Part shown: piece by piece, positions 8,446-17,818 of the stretch
How positions within the stretch are numbered: position 1 is the first letter of the stretch
How the letters are laid out: the number at the start of each line of letters is the position of its first letter
NCBI RefSeq assembly: GCF_028561565.1
Contig: NZ_JAQQTE010000004.1
Span: 141,017-205,016, forward strand
Reading direction: 5' to 3'
Source of the DNA: Gilvibacter sediminis
GTDB lineage: Bacteria; Bacteroidota; Bacteroidia; Flavobacteriales; Flavobacteriaceae
DNA length: 64,000 bases
The notes under the pieces: model-generated
The model's input: the letters and a program-made list of their open reading frames with translations, nothing else
Told to the model about the DNA's origin: nothing
Database searches by the model: none
Translations under genes and position numbers: made by a program

Positions 8446-9438
8446 TTAAAGCTTGCTAAAAGTGCGCAGGCCTGAAACAAAATACTTCCACACTATACTG
8501 TTAATAACATAGTAGTTGTTCTTGTTGTAAACGGCTGGCTTTGTTTTGGTTATAGCGCTGTAGTTTCTGTAAAAGTCCATATGTGCTCTAAAGATCGCAC
8601 TCACATGTGCAAATTGCCCTTTGATCAAAAACCGCAGGGCGGCAACTCCATCGAGTACCATACGAACAAAAATGCGCTTTTTAGCGGTGAATCCGTTGAG
8701 GTTTTTGGCCAGACAGTACAGAGAATTTCTGAAGTTGTAATACGTTTTCTTAGGATGCATGGTCGGTAAAGTACCGCCACCAAGGTGATAAACGGTACTT
8801 TGCGGGATGCATTTGACTTCTCGACCTAAATGAAACAAGCGCCAACAAAGGTCGATCTCCTCCATATGAGCAAAAAAGCGTTCGTCAAAACCTCCAGCAG
8901 TCTCAAAAGCCTCTTTGGTAATGAATAAGCAAGCACCTGTGGCCCAAAAGATATCGATCTCGGTATTGTATTGACCCTGGTCTTTCTCTAAGCTGTCAAA
9001 AATGCGTCCGCGGCAATACGGATAGCCGTATTTGTCAATAAAACCACCTGCGGCACCAGCGTATTCAAAACGGTCAGGATTACGGTGATCCAAGATCTTA
9101 GGCTGTGCAGCAGCGAGTTGTTGATTGTTTTGAAAGGCCGCAATCATTGGGTCGAGCCAATTAGGGCTTACTTCCACATCACTATTGAGCAAAACCCAAA
9201 GGGGTTCATCTACCTGCTTTAGAGCTTCATTATAACCACCAGCATAACCACTGTTGGTCGCGTTTTGTATCAAGGTGATCTGCGGATAACGCTCACGCAA
9301 AAAAGCCACAGACTCGTCTGTCGAAGCATTGTCGGCCACGTAAATGTGAGCTCCGGAGCTATTCGCCACCACAGAAGGCAAGTAGGTCTCCAGCAGTTGG
9401 CGTCCGTTCCAATTTAGTATGACTACAGCGACTTTCAC
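8446..9438 (-). CDS. Family 2 glycosyltransferase
   Basis: The 330-residue protein has a GT-A fold: VAVVILNWNGRQLLETYLPS at the N-terminus, VADNASTDESV (nucleotide-binding Asp), LLNSDVEV (the D-x-D-like site) and the acceptor-side motif HMEEIDLCWR. It resembles rhamnosyltransferase-like GT2 enzymes that act on cell-surface glycans. There is a short hydrophobic C-terminal region but no clear TM. An exact promoter core TAACTTTG (minus strand, complement of 9444-9451) precedes the start. Donor and acceptor are unknown. Confidence 0.93.
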   Translation of the reverse strand: MKVAVVILNWNGRQLLETYLPSVVANSSGAHIYVADNASTDESVAFLRERYPQITLIQNATNSGYAGGYNEALKQVDEPLWVLLNSDVEVSPNWLDPMIAAFQNNQQLAAAQPKILDHRNPDRFEYAGAAGGFIDKYGYPYCRGRIFDSLEKDQGQYNTEIDIFWATGACLFITKEAFETAGGFDERFFAHMEEIDLCWRLFHLGREVKCIPQSTVYHLGGGTLPTMHPKKTYYNFRNSLYCLAKNLNGFTAKKRIFVRMVLDGVAALRFLIKGQFAHVSAIFRAHMDFYRNYSAITKTKPAVYNKNNYYVINSIVWKYFVSGLRTFSKL

Positions 9439-9443
9439 AATTG

Positions 9444-9451
9444 CAAAGTTA
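9444..9451 (-). promoter_or_regulatory. Bacteroidetes -7 promoter core for the glycosyltransferase
   Basis: On the minus strand the sequence is TAACTTTG, an exact match to TAnnTTTG, and it lies about 6 bp from the start codon at 9438. A clear TTG at the -33 position is not seen, and the very short leader lowers confidence. Confidence 0.35.
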
Positions 9452-9892
9452 GTTATACACCGGCAGTTCTGGTAAGAAATTATATCGTCCCGCAGTATAG
9501 TCTAATTGACAATAGTAGTGTGCCAAGCCGTTGGTGACCATCAACAGGTCTGCATTTAAAGCCAAATTATAGCGCGCAATCTGATCAAAGGTGTCTTGAG
9601 TGATGGCTACAGAAGGCGCTTTGCATTCCACCAAAACCCGAATTTTCCCATCGGGATGAAACACAACTACGTCATAGCGTTTCTTTAAGCCGCTCACTTC
9701 CAGTTGCTTTTCCACATTGATCAAACTCAAGGGGTAGCCTTTGTCTTGATGTAAATAATGCACACAGTGTTGACGCACCCATTCCTCCGGGGTGAGGACC
9801 ACAAATTTTTTTCGGATCACATCAAATACGCCGGGCTTATTTTTGGTATTTTTGAAACGGAACTCGTATGGAGGAAACGCCAAAGGCTGCAT
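9449..9892 (-). CDS. HsdR N-terminal-like endonuclease-fold protein
   Basis: The 147-residue protein corresponds only to the N-terminal nuclease-like domain of type I restriction subunit HsdR (PF13588-like). It has a PD-(D/E)xK arrangement: Asp in YDVVVFHPDG, then VLVECKAPS (E-x-K), followed by a Gln-containing helix (DTFDQIARYN). No helicase part or HsdM/HsdS genes are nearby. In flavobacterial genomes this gene is commonly divergent from holA, as here, so it is probably a housekeeping nuclease-fold protein rather than a restriction system. There is a 27-bp intergenic gap to holA. Confidence 0.9.
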   Translation of the reverse strand: MQPLAFPPYEFRFKNTKNKPGVFDVIRKKFVVLTPEEWVRQHCVHYLHQDKGYPLSLINVEKQLEVSGLKKRYDVVVFHPDGKIRVLVECKAPSVAITQDTFDQIARYNLALNADLLMVTNGLAHYYCQLDYTAGRYNFLPELPVYN

Positions 9893-9919
9893 GCAACAAA
9901 GGTGCAGTTTTTTTTTGAG

Positions 9920-10918
9920 ATGGATGACGTAAAACGCATAGTGACCGATATTAGAAGCGGTAATTTCAAACCCATTTATTTTTTGATGGGTGAGGAGGCT
10001 TATTATATCGATCAGATCGCGGATTTCATTGAAGAGAATGCTTTAGATCCCACCCAAAGAGATTTCAATCAAATGATCCTGTACGGCCGCGACGTAAGCA
10101 TTGACGATATTGTTGGGCAGGCCAAACGCTTCCCGATGATGGCAGACCGCCAGGTAGTCATTGTAAAAGAGGCTCAAGATCTATCACGCACCATTGAGCA
10201 ATTGGTTGCTTATGCGGAGAACCCGCAACCTACAACCGTCTTGGTGATCTGTTATAAATACAAGACGCTAGACAAGCGCAAAAAACTCTACAAGACCTTA
10301 GGGAAGGCTGGGGAGCTTTTTACCAGTAAGAAACTCTATGAAAATCAGGTTCCGGATTGGATCCGCAGGGTACTTAAAGGCAGGGGTTACTCGATTGCAC
10401 CGAAAGCTGCACAAATGCTGGTGGAGTTCATTGGAACGGATCTGTCCAAGATCAATAACGAGTTAGAAAAACTACAACTCATAGTACCTGTGGGTACAGA
10501 GATCAGTCCAGAGATCATTGAAGAGAACATTGGGATCAGTAAGGACTTCAACAATTTTGAGCTGCAAAAAGCCATAGGGGAGCGCAATATCAAAAAGGCT
10601 TATCACATTGCCAATCACTTTGCGCAGAACCCCAAGAACCATCCTTTAGTGATGACCGTAGCGCTGCTGTACAGTTTTTTTAATAAACTGCTCAAATATC
10701 ACGCCTTGCCAGATCCATCTGCCGCTCCAAGGGTCTTGGGAGTGAACCCCTATTTTATTCGCGATTACCAAACTGCTGCGCGGAATTATCCAATGAAGCG
10801 CGTGAGTGCCATAATCAAAGGCATTCGCAAGGTGGATATGAAAAGCAAAGGCGTAGGAGCACACAATATGAGCCAAGCAGATCTTCTCAAAGAACTGCTG
10901 ATCACCATTTTTGATTAA
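9920..10918 (+). CDS. holA: DNA polymerase III delta subunit
   Basis: The start is chosen at ATG 9920 (MDDVKRIVTDIRSGNFKPIY). The longer frame from 9758 would run through the divergent gene at 9449-9892. The 332-residue product has the HolA pattern: PIYFLMGEEAYYIDQIADFI at the N-terminus, KRFPMMADRQVVIVKEAQD (beta-clamp-binding region), a central lid region, and the C-terminal collar helices ending NMSQADLLKELLITIF. It is the clamp-loader subunit that opens the beta clamp. It is convergent with 10925-11662. Confidence 0.93.
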   Translation: MDDVKRIVTDIRSGNFKPIYFLMGEEAYYIDQIADFIEENALDPTQRDFNQMILYGRDVSIDDIVGQAKRFPMMADRQVVIVKEAQDLSRTIEQLVAYAENPQPTTVLVICYKYKTLDKRKKLYKTLGKAGELFTSKKLYENQVPDWIRRVLKGRGYSIAPKAAQMLVEFIGTDLSKINNELEKLQLIVPVGTEISPEIIEENIGISKDFNNFELQKAIGERNIKKAYHIANHFAQNPKNHPLVMTVALLYSFFNKLLKYHALPDPSAAPRVLGVNPYFIRDYQTAARNYPMKRVSAIIKGIRKVDMKSKGVGAHNMSQADLLKELLITIFD

Positions 10919-10924
10919 AACCTC

Positions 10925-11662
10925 TTATTCTAAAGCCTCAGGAAGCAGGCGCTCGTCTATTTTTGTCAGGGCTGTCGTGGCTTGCGATTTGTACTGTTTT
11001 AAAGCAGGCAACAAATTCTTGCAAGCAATGACATTGAAAAAGGCCACCCGATTGCGGTATTCCGGATCGTTGGTAATATAATCCAGATATTCTTCAGGTA
11101 ATTTTCCACTTAAGATCTCAGAAAACCAAGGTTGTGTATTGCGCCAATGCTCTAAGGTTTCATAGGTGTCAGCTTCTACGCGAGAAGAGATCTCGTCTAT
11201 GACATCTATAAATCCACTGTAAAATTGTACTAGCTCTATGGCCAAAGAATCTCTGTTCTCCTTACTCTGATTGAAGCTTCGGAGTTGCCCGTAGCCTTTG
11301 TCATTGAGTTTAAAGGGAACATAAGTAGTGATTATGGAATGACAATCATTACACTCCTCGTAATTCTGACGAGTAAAAGGTCCTTTAACAATACTGTCGG
11401 CCAGTTTTTCGCGCGCCTCATAATAAGGGATGATGCGCCCCACCAAGGTGGTGTCTATGATCAAGTCGGCTTTTACATCAGAAAAGATAGCGAGGAGTTC
11501 TTCCCGCTCCTTTTTCTTCTCATTGGCGTTGTTGATGGCTAAAGCGATTAAAATACCTGCTACCACTAGGACAATCTCGCCTAATGCGTATAAAAGGTAT
11601 TTCCCGACTTTGCCTTTACGCATCGCGTCTAGTTTAGAGCGTTTGAATATCCGGCCGCTCAA
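10925..11662 (-). CDS. DUF6090 family single-pass membrane protein
   Basis: The 245-residue protein has the hallmark N-terminus of this flavobacterial family: a short basic stretch, then GKVGKYLLYALGEIVLVVAGILIALAINN as one TM helix (about 19-46), then an extracytoplasmic helical domain. A Cys pair, ECNDCH (about residue 110), may bind metal or form a disulphide. Function is unknown; members are numerous in Flavobacteriaceae. It ends 6 bp from the convergent holA and starts 3 bp after the DoxX gene, so it is in an operon with doxX. Confidence 0.88.
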   Translation of the reverse strand: MSGRIFKRSKLDAMRKGKVGKYLLYALGEIVLVVAGILIALAINNANEKKKEREELLAIFSDVKADLIIDTTLVGRIIPYYEAREKLADSIVKGPFTRQNYEECNDCHSIITTYVPFKLNDKGYGQLRSFNQSKENRDSLAIELVQFYSGFIDVIDEISSRVEADTYETLEHWRNTQPWFSEILSGKLPEEYLDYITNDPEYRNRVAFFNVIACKNLLPALKQYKSQATTALTKIDERLLPEALE

Positions 11663-11665
11663 GGA

Positions 11666-12046
11666 CTAAAAGAGTTGTTTTATGGTGTACTTTCCACCGC
11701 CCATTAAAGCAATAGCTGTAAATCCTACCAAATAAAGCAGGGCCTTTTCCATATTGGAAAATGGGTCATTTCCGTGCACAATAAAGGCGGCGACAGCCAT
11801 GGTAATGATAACAGGGATAGCTGCCAAACGGGTTCTAAGACCAAGGATGATCAATATTGGACAGATCGCCTCAGCAAAAACAGTGAGTATAAAACTCAAG
11901 GTAGAACCAATTCCCAAAGGATCTCCAAAGCTCATATCGCCTTGAATCAAATTCATCAATTTGGGAATTCCGTGAAAGAGCATGAGGGCAGACATACCCA
12001 CACGCAATACCAAAAGACCAGTTTGGTAGTTTTTAGATACGCTCAT
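11666..12046 (-). CDS. DoxX family membrane protein
   Basis: The 126-residue protein has four hydrophobic segments. It carries the DoxX signature: LLVLRVGMSALMLFHGIPKL in TM1, an FAEAICPILIILGLRTRLAA loop/TM, and a final FTAIALMGGGKYTI. DoxX-like proteins are quinone-linked or redox-related inner-membrane proteins; the exact role is unknown. A TACCTTTA promoter-like core lies about 20 bp upstream on the minus strand. It is followed with a 3-bp gap by the DUF6090 gene. Confidence 0.9.
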   Translation of the reverse strand: MSVSKNYQTGLLVLRVGMSALMLFHGIPKLMNLIQGDMSFGDPLGIGSTLSFILTVFAEAICPILIILGLRTRLAAIPVIITMAVAAFIVHGNDPFSNMEKALLYLVGFTAIALMGGGKYTIKQLF

Positions 12047-12244
12047 AAATGTCAGTTAAGTTGTTCGAATTAAAGGTACGTAAATTCAGATAACCTTGTT
12101 TTTACCATTTCTTAAAAAATGTGTAAGTAAGCTGTTGGTAAACCTGCCAATAATCACAATAGGGTAATATTCTTCTAAAGTTCAAGCGGCTTTGCGGCGG
12201 TAATTTTAACGTGATTTAAATCCAACAATATTTATCAAATTGAC

Positions 12245-15043
12245 ATGAAAAAAATTACAACGACCTTATTATTACTCGGCGGGATCTTTGCTTACGGACA
12301 GGATGCTGGCGTAAGTACTGTCATTGCCGGTACCAGTTTTGAAGAGCCCGCTGCGGTTGGCGGTTCTTATACAGACACCGGTGATGCTGCAGTGGCTCAC
12401 GATCTTGTGAACAATGCGGGAGAGCCTTTAGTGGATTATGTAGCAGCCGCTACTGAACTCGGTTTTGACGCTGTTTATGAACCTTACGACACTCCTGGTT
12501 CTGGCCTTACGGATGGTGACTTTGTAGGAGTAACTGATTTTACAGGAGCTGTAGGTGCTTATACCGATGGTACTCAAGGTTATCAGATCTCTGATTCCGA
12601 CGGAAACATGATCACCACTTTTGATCTTGTAGACCTGGGTGGGTTTACCAACAATGAAGTATCCATGGACCTATTTATTAATAGCACCGGTTATGAAGGT
12701 GATGGAACTGTAAATGAAAGCGGTTCTGACCGTATCCGAGTATATGTAGTTGATTTGACAGACGGCAGTGAATACGATCTTTTAGACACTACTGGTTCAG
12801 ATATTAATGACTTAGCCATTGAAGGCGCTTGGCAAAACCTAAGTGTTAGCTTGCCAGATAACGCTCAGGCGGAGTTGGTCTTTGAAGTTCGTACCAACTC
12901 TTCTTCAGAAGCGGTTTATATGGACAATGTGGTCTTTACTGGTGAGGAAGTTCCTCCAGCAGTAAGTTTTACTTTGCCTTTTAATTCAGTTCCAGAAGAA
13001 GGTGGAAGCATTGAAGTAGAAGTAGCAATTGCAGAAGCACCTGCCGCAGATGTTACTGTGGATGTAGTTTTGGTATCTGGTGGAACTGCTGCAGAAGGAG
13101 CTGATTTTACCTATGCCGCTACCCAAACTTTGACCTTTCCTTCAGGGAGTTCAGCTCCGCAAGCGCTCAACATTCCAATTATCAATAATACAGCTGATGG
13201 AAGTGATGTATTTTTTGTTTTAGAGCTGCAAAACCCCTTAGGAGTCTCTATTGATGGAGATGACTTAACTGCGATCTATATTTTAGACGACGATACCGTG
13301 GTTCCTACGGCAGACCCTGCTGTTTTGGACATCAACTTTGTTGACAGTTATTTGGTAGACGGTTCTGGAACTGCAGAGATCACTGCATATGACGCAGATA
13401 CCCAACGCCTTTTTGTAACCAACTCCAACAGTGTGGAGATCCTTGATTTTAGCGATCCTTCAAACATTTCTTCTATTGCCACTGTTGATGTCTCTGGTTT
13501 TGGAGACGGCGTGCAGTCGGTAGCGGTAAACAACGGAATTGTCGCTGCGGCCATTGCTGCCGATCCTGCAACAGACCCTGGAGTGGTATTATTTATGGAT
13601 ACAGATGGAGGTTCTCAGTCTACAGTGACCGTAGGAGCCCTACCTGATATGTTGACCTTCACGCCTGATGGAACCAAAGTTTTGGTAGCCAATGAAGGAG
13701 AGCCTAATGATGATTACTCCATCGACCCAGAAGGTAGCATTGCTGTGATTGATGTTACCGGAGGTCTTGGATCTATTGATGATTCAGATGTGACGATCAT
13801 TGACTTCAACGCCTTTGACGGTACAGAAGCGGCTTTAAATGCGGCCAATATCCGTATTTACGGCCCTGGGGCTAATGCTTCTCAAGATTTAGAGCCCGAA
13901 TACATCACTGTTGCTAACGACAGCCAAACCGCTTATGTGGTGTGTCAAGAGAACAATGCTTATGCCGTTGTTGATTTGAACACCAATACGGTGACGGATC
14001 TTTTTAGCTTCGGGTTGAAAGATCACAGTTTGCCACAAAACTCTTTAGACGTTTCTGACGAGACTGACTTTGTATTTAATGCCAGTTGGCCAATTTTTGG
14101 AATGTATATGCCAGATGCCATCGATTTCTATGAAGTAGGAGGTACAGGCTATATCGTTACTGCCAATGAAGGCGATGCACGTGAATATGACACTTATGTT
14201 GAGGAATTCAAGATAGACGATGATGAATACACTTTAGATCCAGCTGTGTTTAGTGATATCGATATTTTAGAGCTAGAATCTAATTTGGCAGAGATCAATG
14301 TTTCTAACGCCTCTGGAGATACAGACGGTGATGGAGAATTTGAAGAGATCCACGTTTACGGAGCGCGTTCTTTCAGTATTTACAATGCAAACACTGGAGC
14401 ACAGGTCTTTGACAGTGGAAACGACTTTGAAGTGATCACCGCCGCAGATCCAGTTTACGGTGGCATCTTCAATGCTAGCAATAGCAATAACAACTTCAAA
14501 AACCGTTCAGACAACAAAGGGCCTGAACCAGAAGGTGTAGTTGTTGCAGAGATAGGAACTTCTTTTTACGCCTTTGTCCTTTTGGAGCGTATTGGAGGTT
14601 TTATGACCTATGACATTACAGACCCTAACAATCCGGTATTCATTGAGTACAACAACTCTCGCGGAGCTGTACCTGGAGAAGATGAATCTGGAGACCTAGC
14701 ACCAGAAGGTGTGGTTTATGTATCTGGAGAAGATAGCCCAACTGGGATTGCGCATTTGGTGATCTCCAATGAGGAGAGTGCCACTTTGAGCATTTGGTCT
14801 CTAGACAATGTATTGAGTGTGGATGAGTTCCAAACTACTGACGATAAATTCACCATCCATCCAAACCCCACAACCAGCACCGTTTTCTTTAGTACTCCTG
14901 GAGATTACACCATTTACGACATTCAAGGAAGATTGATCGTACAACTTAAGCAACAGGCATACTTTGATGCTTCTGGCTTGCAGACTGGCGTTTACCTGAT
15001 CCAAGATCAAAACGGACAGATACAACGTTTGCTTAAGAATTAG
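12245..15043 (+). CDS. T9SS-secreted choice-of-anchor I protein with Calx-beta domain
   Basis: The 932-residue protein has a Sec signal (cleavage near AYGQ, residue 19). An N-terminal beta-sandwich (about 25-232) resembles carbohydrate/lamin-type domains. A Calx-beta-like domain follows (about 236-348, motif AAEGADFTY). A long beta-propeller of the choice-of-anchor I / alkaline-phosphatase-like type (about 355-860) has VLVANEGEPNDDY and ISNEESATLSIWSL. A C-terminal type IX sorting domain (about 867-932) has HPNPTTSTVFFS and YDIQGRL. It is predicted to be exported by T9SS and displayed on the surface or released. Substrate is unknown; Ca binding is plausible from the Asp-rich loops. It ends at a strong terminator. 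Confidence 0.92.
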   Translation: MKKITTTLLLLGGIFAYGQDAGVSTVIAGTSFEEPAAVGGSYTDTGDAAVAHDLVNNAGEPLVDYVAAATELGFDAVYEPYDTPGSGLTDGDFVGVTDFTGAVGAYTDGTQGYQISDSDGNMITTFDLVDLGGFTNNEVSMDLFINSTGYEGDGTVNESGSDRIRVYVVDLTDGSEYDLLDTTGSDINDLAIEGAWQNLSVSLPDNAQAELVFEVRTNSSSEAVYMDNVVFTGEEVPPAVSFTLPFNSVPEEGGSIEVEVAIAEAPAADVTVDVVLVSGGTAAEGADFTYAATQTLTFPSGSSAPQALNIPIINNTADGSDVFFVLELQNPLGVSIDGDDLTAIYILDDDTVVPTADPAVLDINFVDSYLVDGSGTAEITAYDADTQRLFVTNSNSVEILDFSDPSNISSIATVDVSGFGDGVQSVAVNNGIVAAAIAADPATDPGVVLFMDTDGGSQSTVTVGALPDMLTFTPDGTKVLVANEGEPNDDYSIDPEGSIAVIDVTGGLGSIDDSDVTIIDFNAFDGTEAALNAANIRIYGPGANASQDLEPEYITVANDSQTAYVVCQENNAYAVVDLNTNTVTDLFSFGLKDHSLPQNSLDVSDETDFVFNASWPIFGMYMPDAIDFYEVGGTGYIVTANEGDAREYDTYVEEFKIDDDEYTLDPAVFSDIDILELESNLAEINVSNASGDTDGDGEFEEIHVYGARSFSIYNANTGAQVFDSGNDFEVITAADPVYGGIFNASNSNNNFKNRSDNKGPEPEGVVVAEIGTSFYAFVLLERIGGFMTYDITDPNNPVFIEYNNSRGAVPGEDESGDLAPEGVVYVSGEDSPTGIAHLVISNEESATLSIWSLDNVLSVDEFQTTDDKFTIHPNPTTSTVFFSTPGDYTIYDIQGRLIVQLKQQAYFDASGLQTGVYLIQDQNGQIQRLLKN

Positions 15044-15071
15044 TTTTACTAAATCTGCTATTTACTGAATT

Positions 15072-15107
15072 CGCCCCTTCACGAAAGTGTGGGGCGGATT
15101 TTTTTTG
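15072..15107 (+). terminator. Rho-independent terminator after the T9SS gene
   Basis: The hairpin has arms CGCCCC/GGGGCG plus an inner CAC/GTG closing a GAAA tetraloop, and is followed by a run of eight T. It lies 28 bp past the stop at 15043. Confidence 0.9.
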
Positions 15108-15110
15108 CCG

Positions 15111-15118
15111 TATTTTTG
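15111..15118 (+). promoter_or_regulatory. Promoter core for the menaquinone cluster
   Basis: TATTTTTG is an exact TAnnTTTG match 12 bp upstream of the menA ATG and directly after the preceding terminator. No good TTG is seen at the expected -33 distance. Confidence 0.45.
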
Positions 15119-15130
15119 CAAAAACACTTT

Positions 15131-16042
15131 ATGAGTACCACCAAAGCTTGGATCAGTGCAGCGCGCTTGCGCACCTTACCGCTTTCAGTTGCAGGCATCA
15201 TTGCAGCTGCGGGCTTGGCCTTACGAGCTGATCTGTTTGATCTCTACATTTTTCTTGGATCACTTTTTACGGCCATTGGGTTTCAGGTGCTTTCCAACTT
15301 TGCCAATGACTACGGAGATGGTGTTAAGGGTACCGACAATGAAGATCGGGTAGGGCCCATGCGGGCCATGCAAAGTGGAGCCCTTAGCGCTGCGGACCTC
15401 AAAAAGGGAATGCTCATTACCGCTTTGATCACTTTGGCCTTGGCCATTGGGTTGATCTATCGTGCCTTTGGGTTGGAGCAATTGCTTTACGGGGTTGTGT
15501 TTTTGGTCTTAGGGGTAGCAGCCATCATTGCTGCAGTTAAGTATACCGTTGGTGATTCTGCCTATGGCTATCGCGGTCTCGGAGATGTCTTTGTGTTTAT
15601 CTTTTTTGGATTGGTCAGTGTGGTGGGGGGCTACTTCCTTTATGCCCAACAAGTAGAGGTTTACGCTTTTTTGCCCGCCGTTGCTATTGGCCTTTGGAGC
15701 GCTGCAGTTTTGAATTTAAATAATATGCGCGATAGGGAGAGTGACGCCAAAGTGGGCAAGAATACCTTGGCTGTTAAGCTGGGCAAAAACGGTAGCTTAA
15801 ACTACCACAGCTTTCTAATTCTTGGAGGTTGTTTAGCCGCGGTAATAGCCATTTATCTCAATTGGGAGCAATTTAGCTATTGGAGTTTGTTGCCTTTTTT
15901 AGCGGTCATTCTGCTCAATAAGCATTTAGTTGCGGTGAGAAAAACGGCTGATCACAAAAAGCTGGATCCACAGTTAAAGGTCGTGGCACTATCTACCTTT
16001 TGCTACGCCATACTTTTACTGATCTCTCACTTGGTTTCCTAA
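15131..16042 (+). CDS. menA: 1,4-dihydroxy-2-naphthoate polyprenyltransferase
   Basis: The start at 15131 (MSTTKAWISAARLRTLPLSV) is preferred to 15089, which lies inside the terminator. The 303-residue protein has about eight to nine TM helices. Both Asp-rich prenyltransferase motifs are present: NDYGDGVKGTDNED (about 66-79) and NNMRDRESDAKVGK (about 197-210). It attaches the polyprenyl tail to DHNA in menaquinone synthesis at the inner membrane. It is the first gene of menA-UPF0173-menC-CPBP-menE. Confidence 0.96.
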   Translation: MSTTKAWISAARLRTLPLSVAGIIAAAGLALRADLFDLYIFLGSLFTAIGFQVLSNFANDYGDGVKGTDNEDRVGPMRAMQSGALSAADLKKGMLITALITLALAIGLIYRAFGLEQLLYGVVFLVLGVAAIIAAVKYTVGDSAYGYRGLGDVFVFIFFGLVSVVGGYFLYAQQVEVYAFLPAVAIGLWSAAVLNLNNMRDRESDAKVGKNTLAVKLGKNGSLNYHSFLILGGCLAAVIAIYLNWEQFSYWSLLPFLAVILLNKHLVAVRKTADHKKLDPQLKVVALSTFCYAILLLISHLVS

Positions 16043-16081
16043 GCGGAGAGTGCGTATCTTTAGGTCAAAACAACAGCGAGC

Positions 16082-16762
16082 ATGGAGATTCAATATTTGG
16101 GGCACAACACCCTTGCAATAAAGACCAGTACACACAACATTGTCATCGATCCTTTTATCAACGGAAATCCACTGATCGAGGACAAATCTATCTTAGATTC
16201 TTTAAAGGCTGATTTTATTCTGCTCACCCACGCCCATCAAGATCACGTTTTAGATGCGGAGGCTTTGGCCAAACGCACAGGGGCTACCATTGTATCCAAC
16301 TATGAAATTGCCATGCACTATGGCGCAAAGGACATTCCGGTACACCCCATGAATCACGGCGGACATTGGAGTTTTGATTTTGGCCGCGTGAAGTATGTGG
16401 CTGCGGTTCACACCAGTGGTTTTGCAGACGGAACCTATGGCGGGGAACCTGGAGGTTTTGTCATTGAGGCCGATGGAAAAACCGTCTATGTAGCTGGCGA
16501 TACCGCCTTGACCATGGACATGAAACTCATTCCTTTAGAATACAAGCTGGATCTAGCCATCCTTCCCATAGGCGATAACTTCACCATGGGTTATAAAGAT
16601 GCGGTACACGCCAGTGATTTTGTGGAGTGTGACCGCGTAATGGGGGTTCACTACGATACCTTTGGTTATATAGAGATCGATCAGCAAGCAGCTCGTGATG
16701 CCTTTGCAGCGGCGAACAAGCAACTGGAACTCTTACCGATTGGCGGATCATTGACCGTTTAA
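16082..16762 (+). CDS. UPF0173 metal-dependent hydrolase (MBL fold)
   Basis: The 226-residue cytosolic protein is of the YtkL/UPF0173 type. The zinc motif is THAHQDHVLDA (HxHxDH, about 53-63). Further ligands lie in AAVHTSGFADG, YVAGDTALT and GVHYDTFGYIE. Activity is not established for the family. It sits between menA and menC and its stop is immediately followed by the menC ATG at 16763, so a supporting role in quinone metabolism or repair is possible but only an inference. A TATCTTTA core at 16055-16062 may be an internal promoter. Confidence 0.93.
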   Translation: MEIQYLGHNTLAIKTSTHNIVIDPFINGNPLIEDKSILDSLKADFILLTHAHQDHVLDAEALAKRTGATIVSNYEIAMHYGAKDIPVHPMNHGGHWSFDFGRVKYVAAVHTSGFADGTYGGEPGGFVIEADGKTVYVAGDTALTMDMKLIPLEYKLDLAILPIGDNFTMGYKDAVHASDFVECDRVMGVHYDTFGYIEIDQQAARDAFAAANKQLELLPIGGSLTV

Positions 16763-17815
16763 ATGAAAGCCAGTTATCAATCCTACATCTTAGACTTTAA
16801 AAGACCCAGCGGAACTTCTCGTGGGATCTTGACCCAAAAGCAATCCTATTTTCTTCAGCTTAGAGATGGGGAGCGATGGGGAATTGGCGAATGCGCTTTG
16901 CTGCGTGGACTGAGTATAGATGATCGACCCGATTATGAAGCCAAGCTGGATTGGCTCTGTGATCACATCAATGAGGATTTTGACTATCTCATGACTGAGT
17001 TGATAGAATTTCCATCTATCCGATTTGGTTTGGAGATCGCTTTGGCGTCACTGCGCAGTGAGGATCCTTATGAACTATTCCCTTCGGATTTTACGCAGAA
17101 AGAAACGCCCATTCCCATCAACGGACTTATTTGGATGGGAAGCCCAGAATTCATGACGGCCCAGATCGAAGAGAAATTGGAGGCTGGTTTTGATTGCATC
17201 AAGATGAAGATCGGCGCTATTGATTTTGAGCAGGAGCTAGCAATACTCAAACACATTAGAGATCGCTTTGATGCGAATACCATAGAATTGCGCGTAGATG
17301 CTAACGGCGCCTTTGCGCCAGAGCTGGCCTTGGATAAACTAAAAAGACTCGCGGAATTTGATCTGCACTCCATCGAACAACCTATAAAACCCAAACAGTG
17401 GGAGGCTATGGCGACCCTCTGTGAGCAAACGCCATTGCCTATCGCTTTGGATGAAGAACTCATCGGCATGCATGATCCGGCAGAACAAGAGCGAATGCTT
17501 AAGATCATCAAACCGCAGTATTTGATCTTTAAACCGAGTCTGCTGGGTGGTTTTGCGGCCACAGACGGGTGGATCGCTGCTGCAGCTAAGCAGGAGATTC
17601 CTTGGTGGATCACTTCCGCCTTGGAAAGCAACATCGGTTTAAACGCAATTTGTCAATATACCTTTTCAAAAAGAACTATCTTGCCCCAAGGTCTGGGAAC
17701 AGGCAGTCTGTATACCAATAACACGGAGTCCCCTTTGGTGGTGGAATCTGGATTTATCAGATACAGTCAGGCAGGAACCTGGAACTTGAACATGTTGAAC
17801 CTAAAGCCTTTATAA
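16763..17815 (+). CDS. menC: o-Succinylbenzoate synthase
   Basis: The 350-residue enolase-superfamily enzyme has the catalytic Lys pair in CIKMKIG (about 148), metal ligands in LRVDANGAF (Asp about 179), SIEQP (Glu about 207) and ALDEEL (Asp about 230), and a C-terminal Lys in IFKPSLLGG (about 255). It dehydrates SHCHC to o-succinylbenzoate. Its ATG abuts the stop of the UPF0173 gene (no gap), a sign of coupling. Distinction from muconate cycloisomerase-like or Ala-Glu epimerase relatives rests mainly on the men gene context. Confidence 0.93.
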   Translation: MKASYQSYILDFKRPSGTSRGILTQKQSYFLQLRDGERWGIGECALLRGLSIDDRPDYEAKLDWLCDHINEDFDYLMTELIEFPSIRFGLEIALASLRSEDPYELFPSDFTQKETPIPINGLIWMGSPEFMTAQIEEKLEAGFDCIKMKIGAIDFEQELAILKHIRDRFDANTIELRVDANGAFAPELALDKLKRLAEFDLHSIEQPIKPKQWEAMATLCEQTPLPIALDEELIGMHDPAEQERMLKIIKPQYLIFKPSLLGGFAATDGWIAAAAKQEIPWWITSALESNIGLNAICQYTFSKRTILPQGLGTGSLYTNNTESPLVVESGFIRYSQAGTWNLNMLNLKPL

Positions 17816-17818
17816 GTC

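Noticed and set aside
9449-9892. Part of a type I restriction-modification system
   Set aside because: Only the N-terminal nuclease-like domain is present and there are no hsdM, hsdS or helicase genes nearby.
9758-9919. A 54-codon N-terminal extension of holA
   Set aside because: It would run antisense through the HsdR_N-like gene, and the start at 9920 gives the normal HolA N-terminus.
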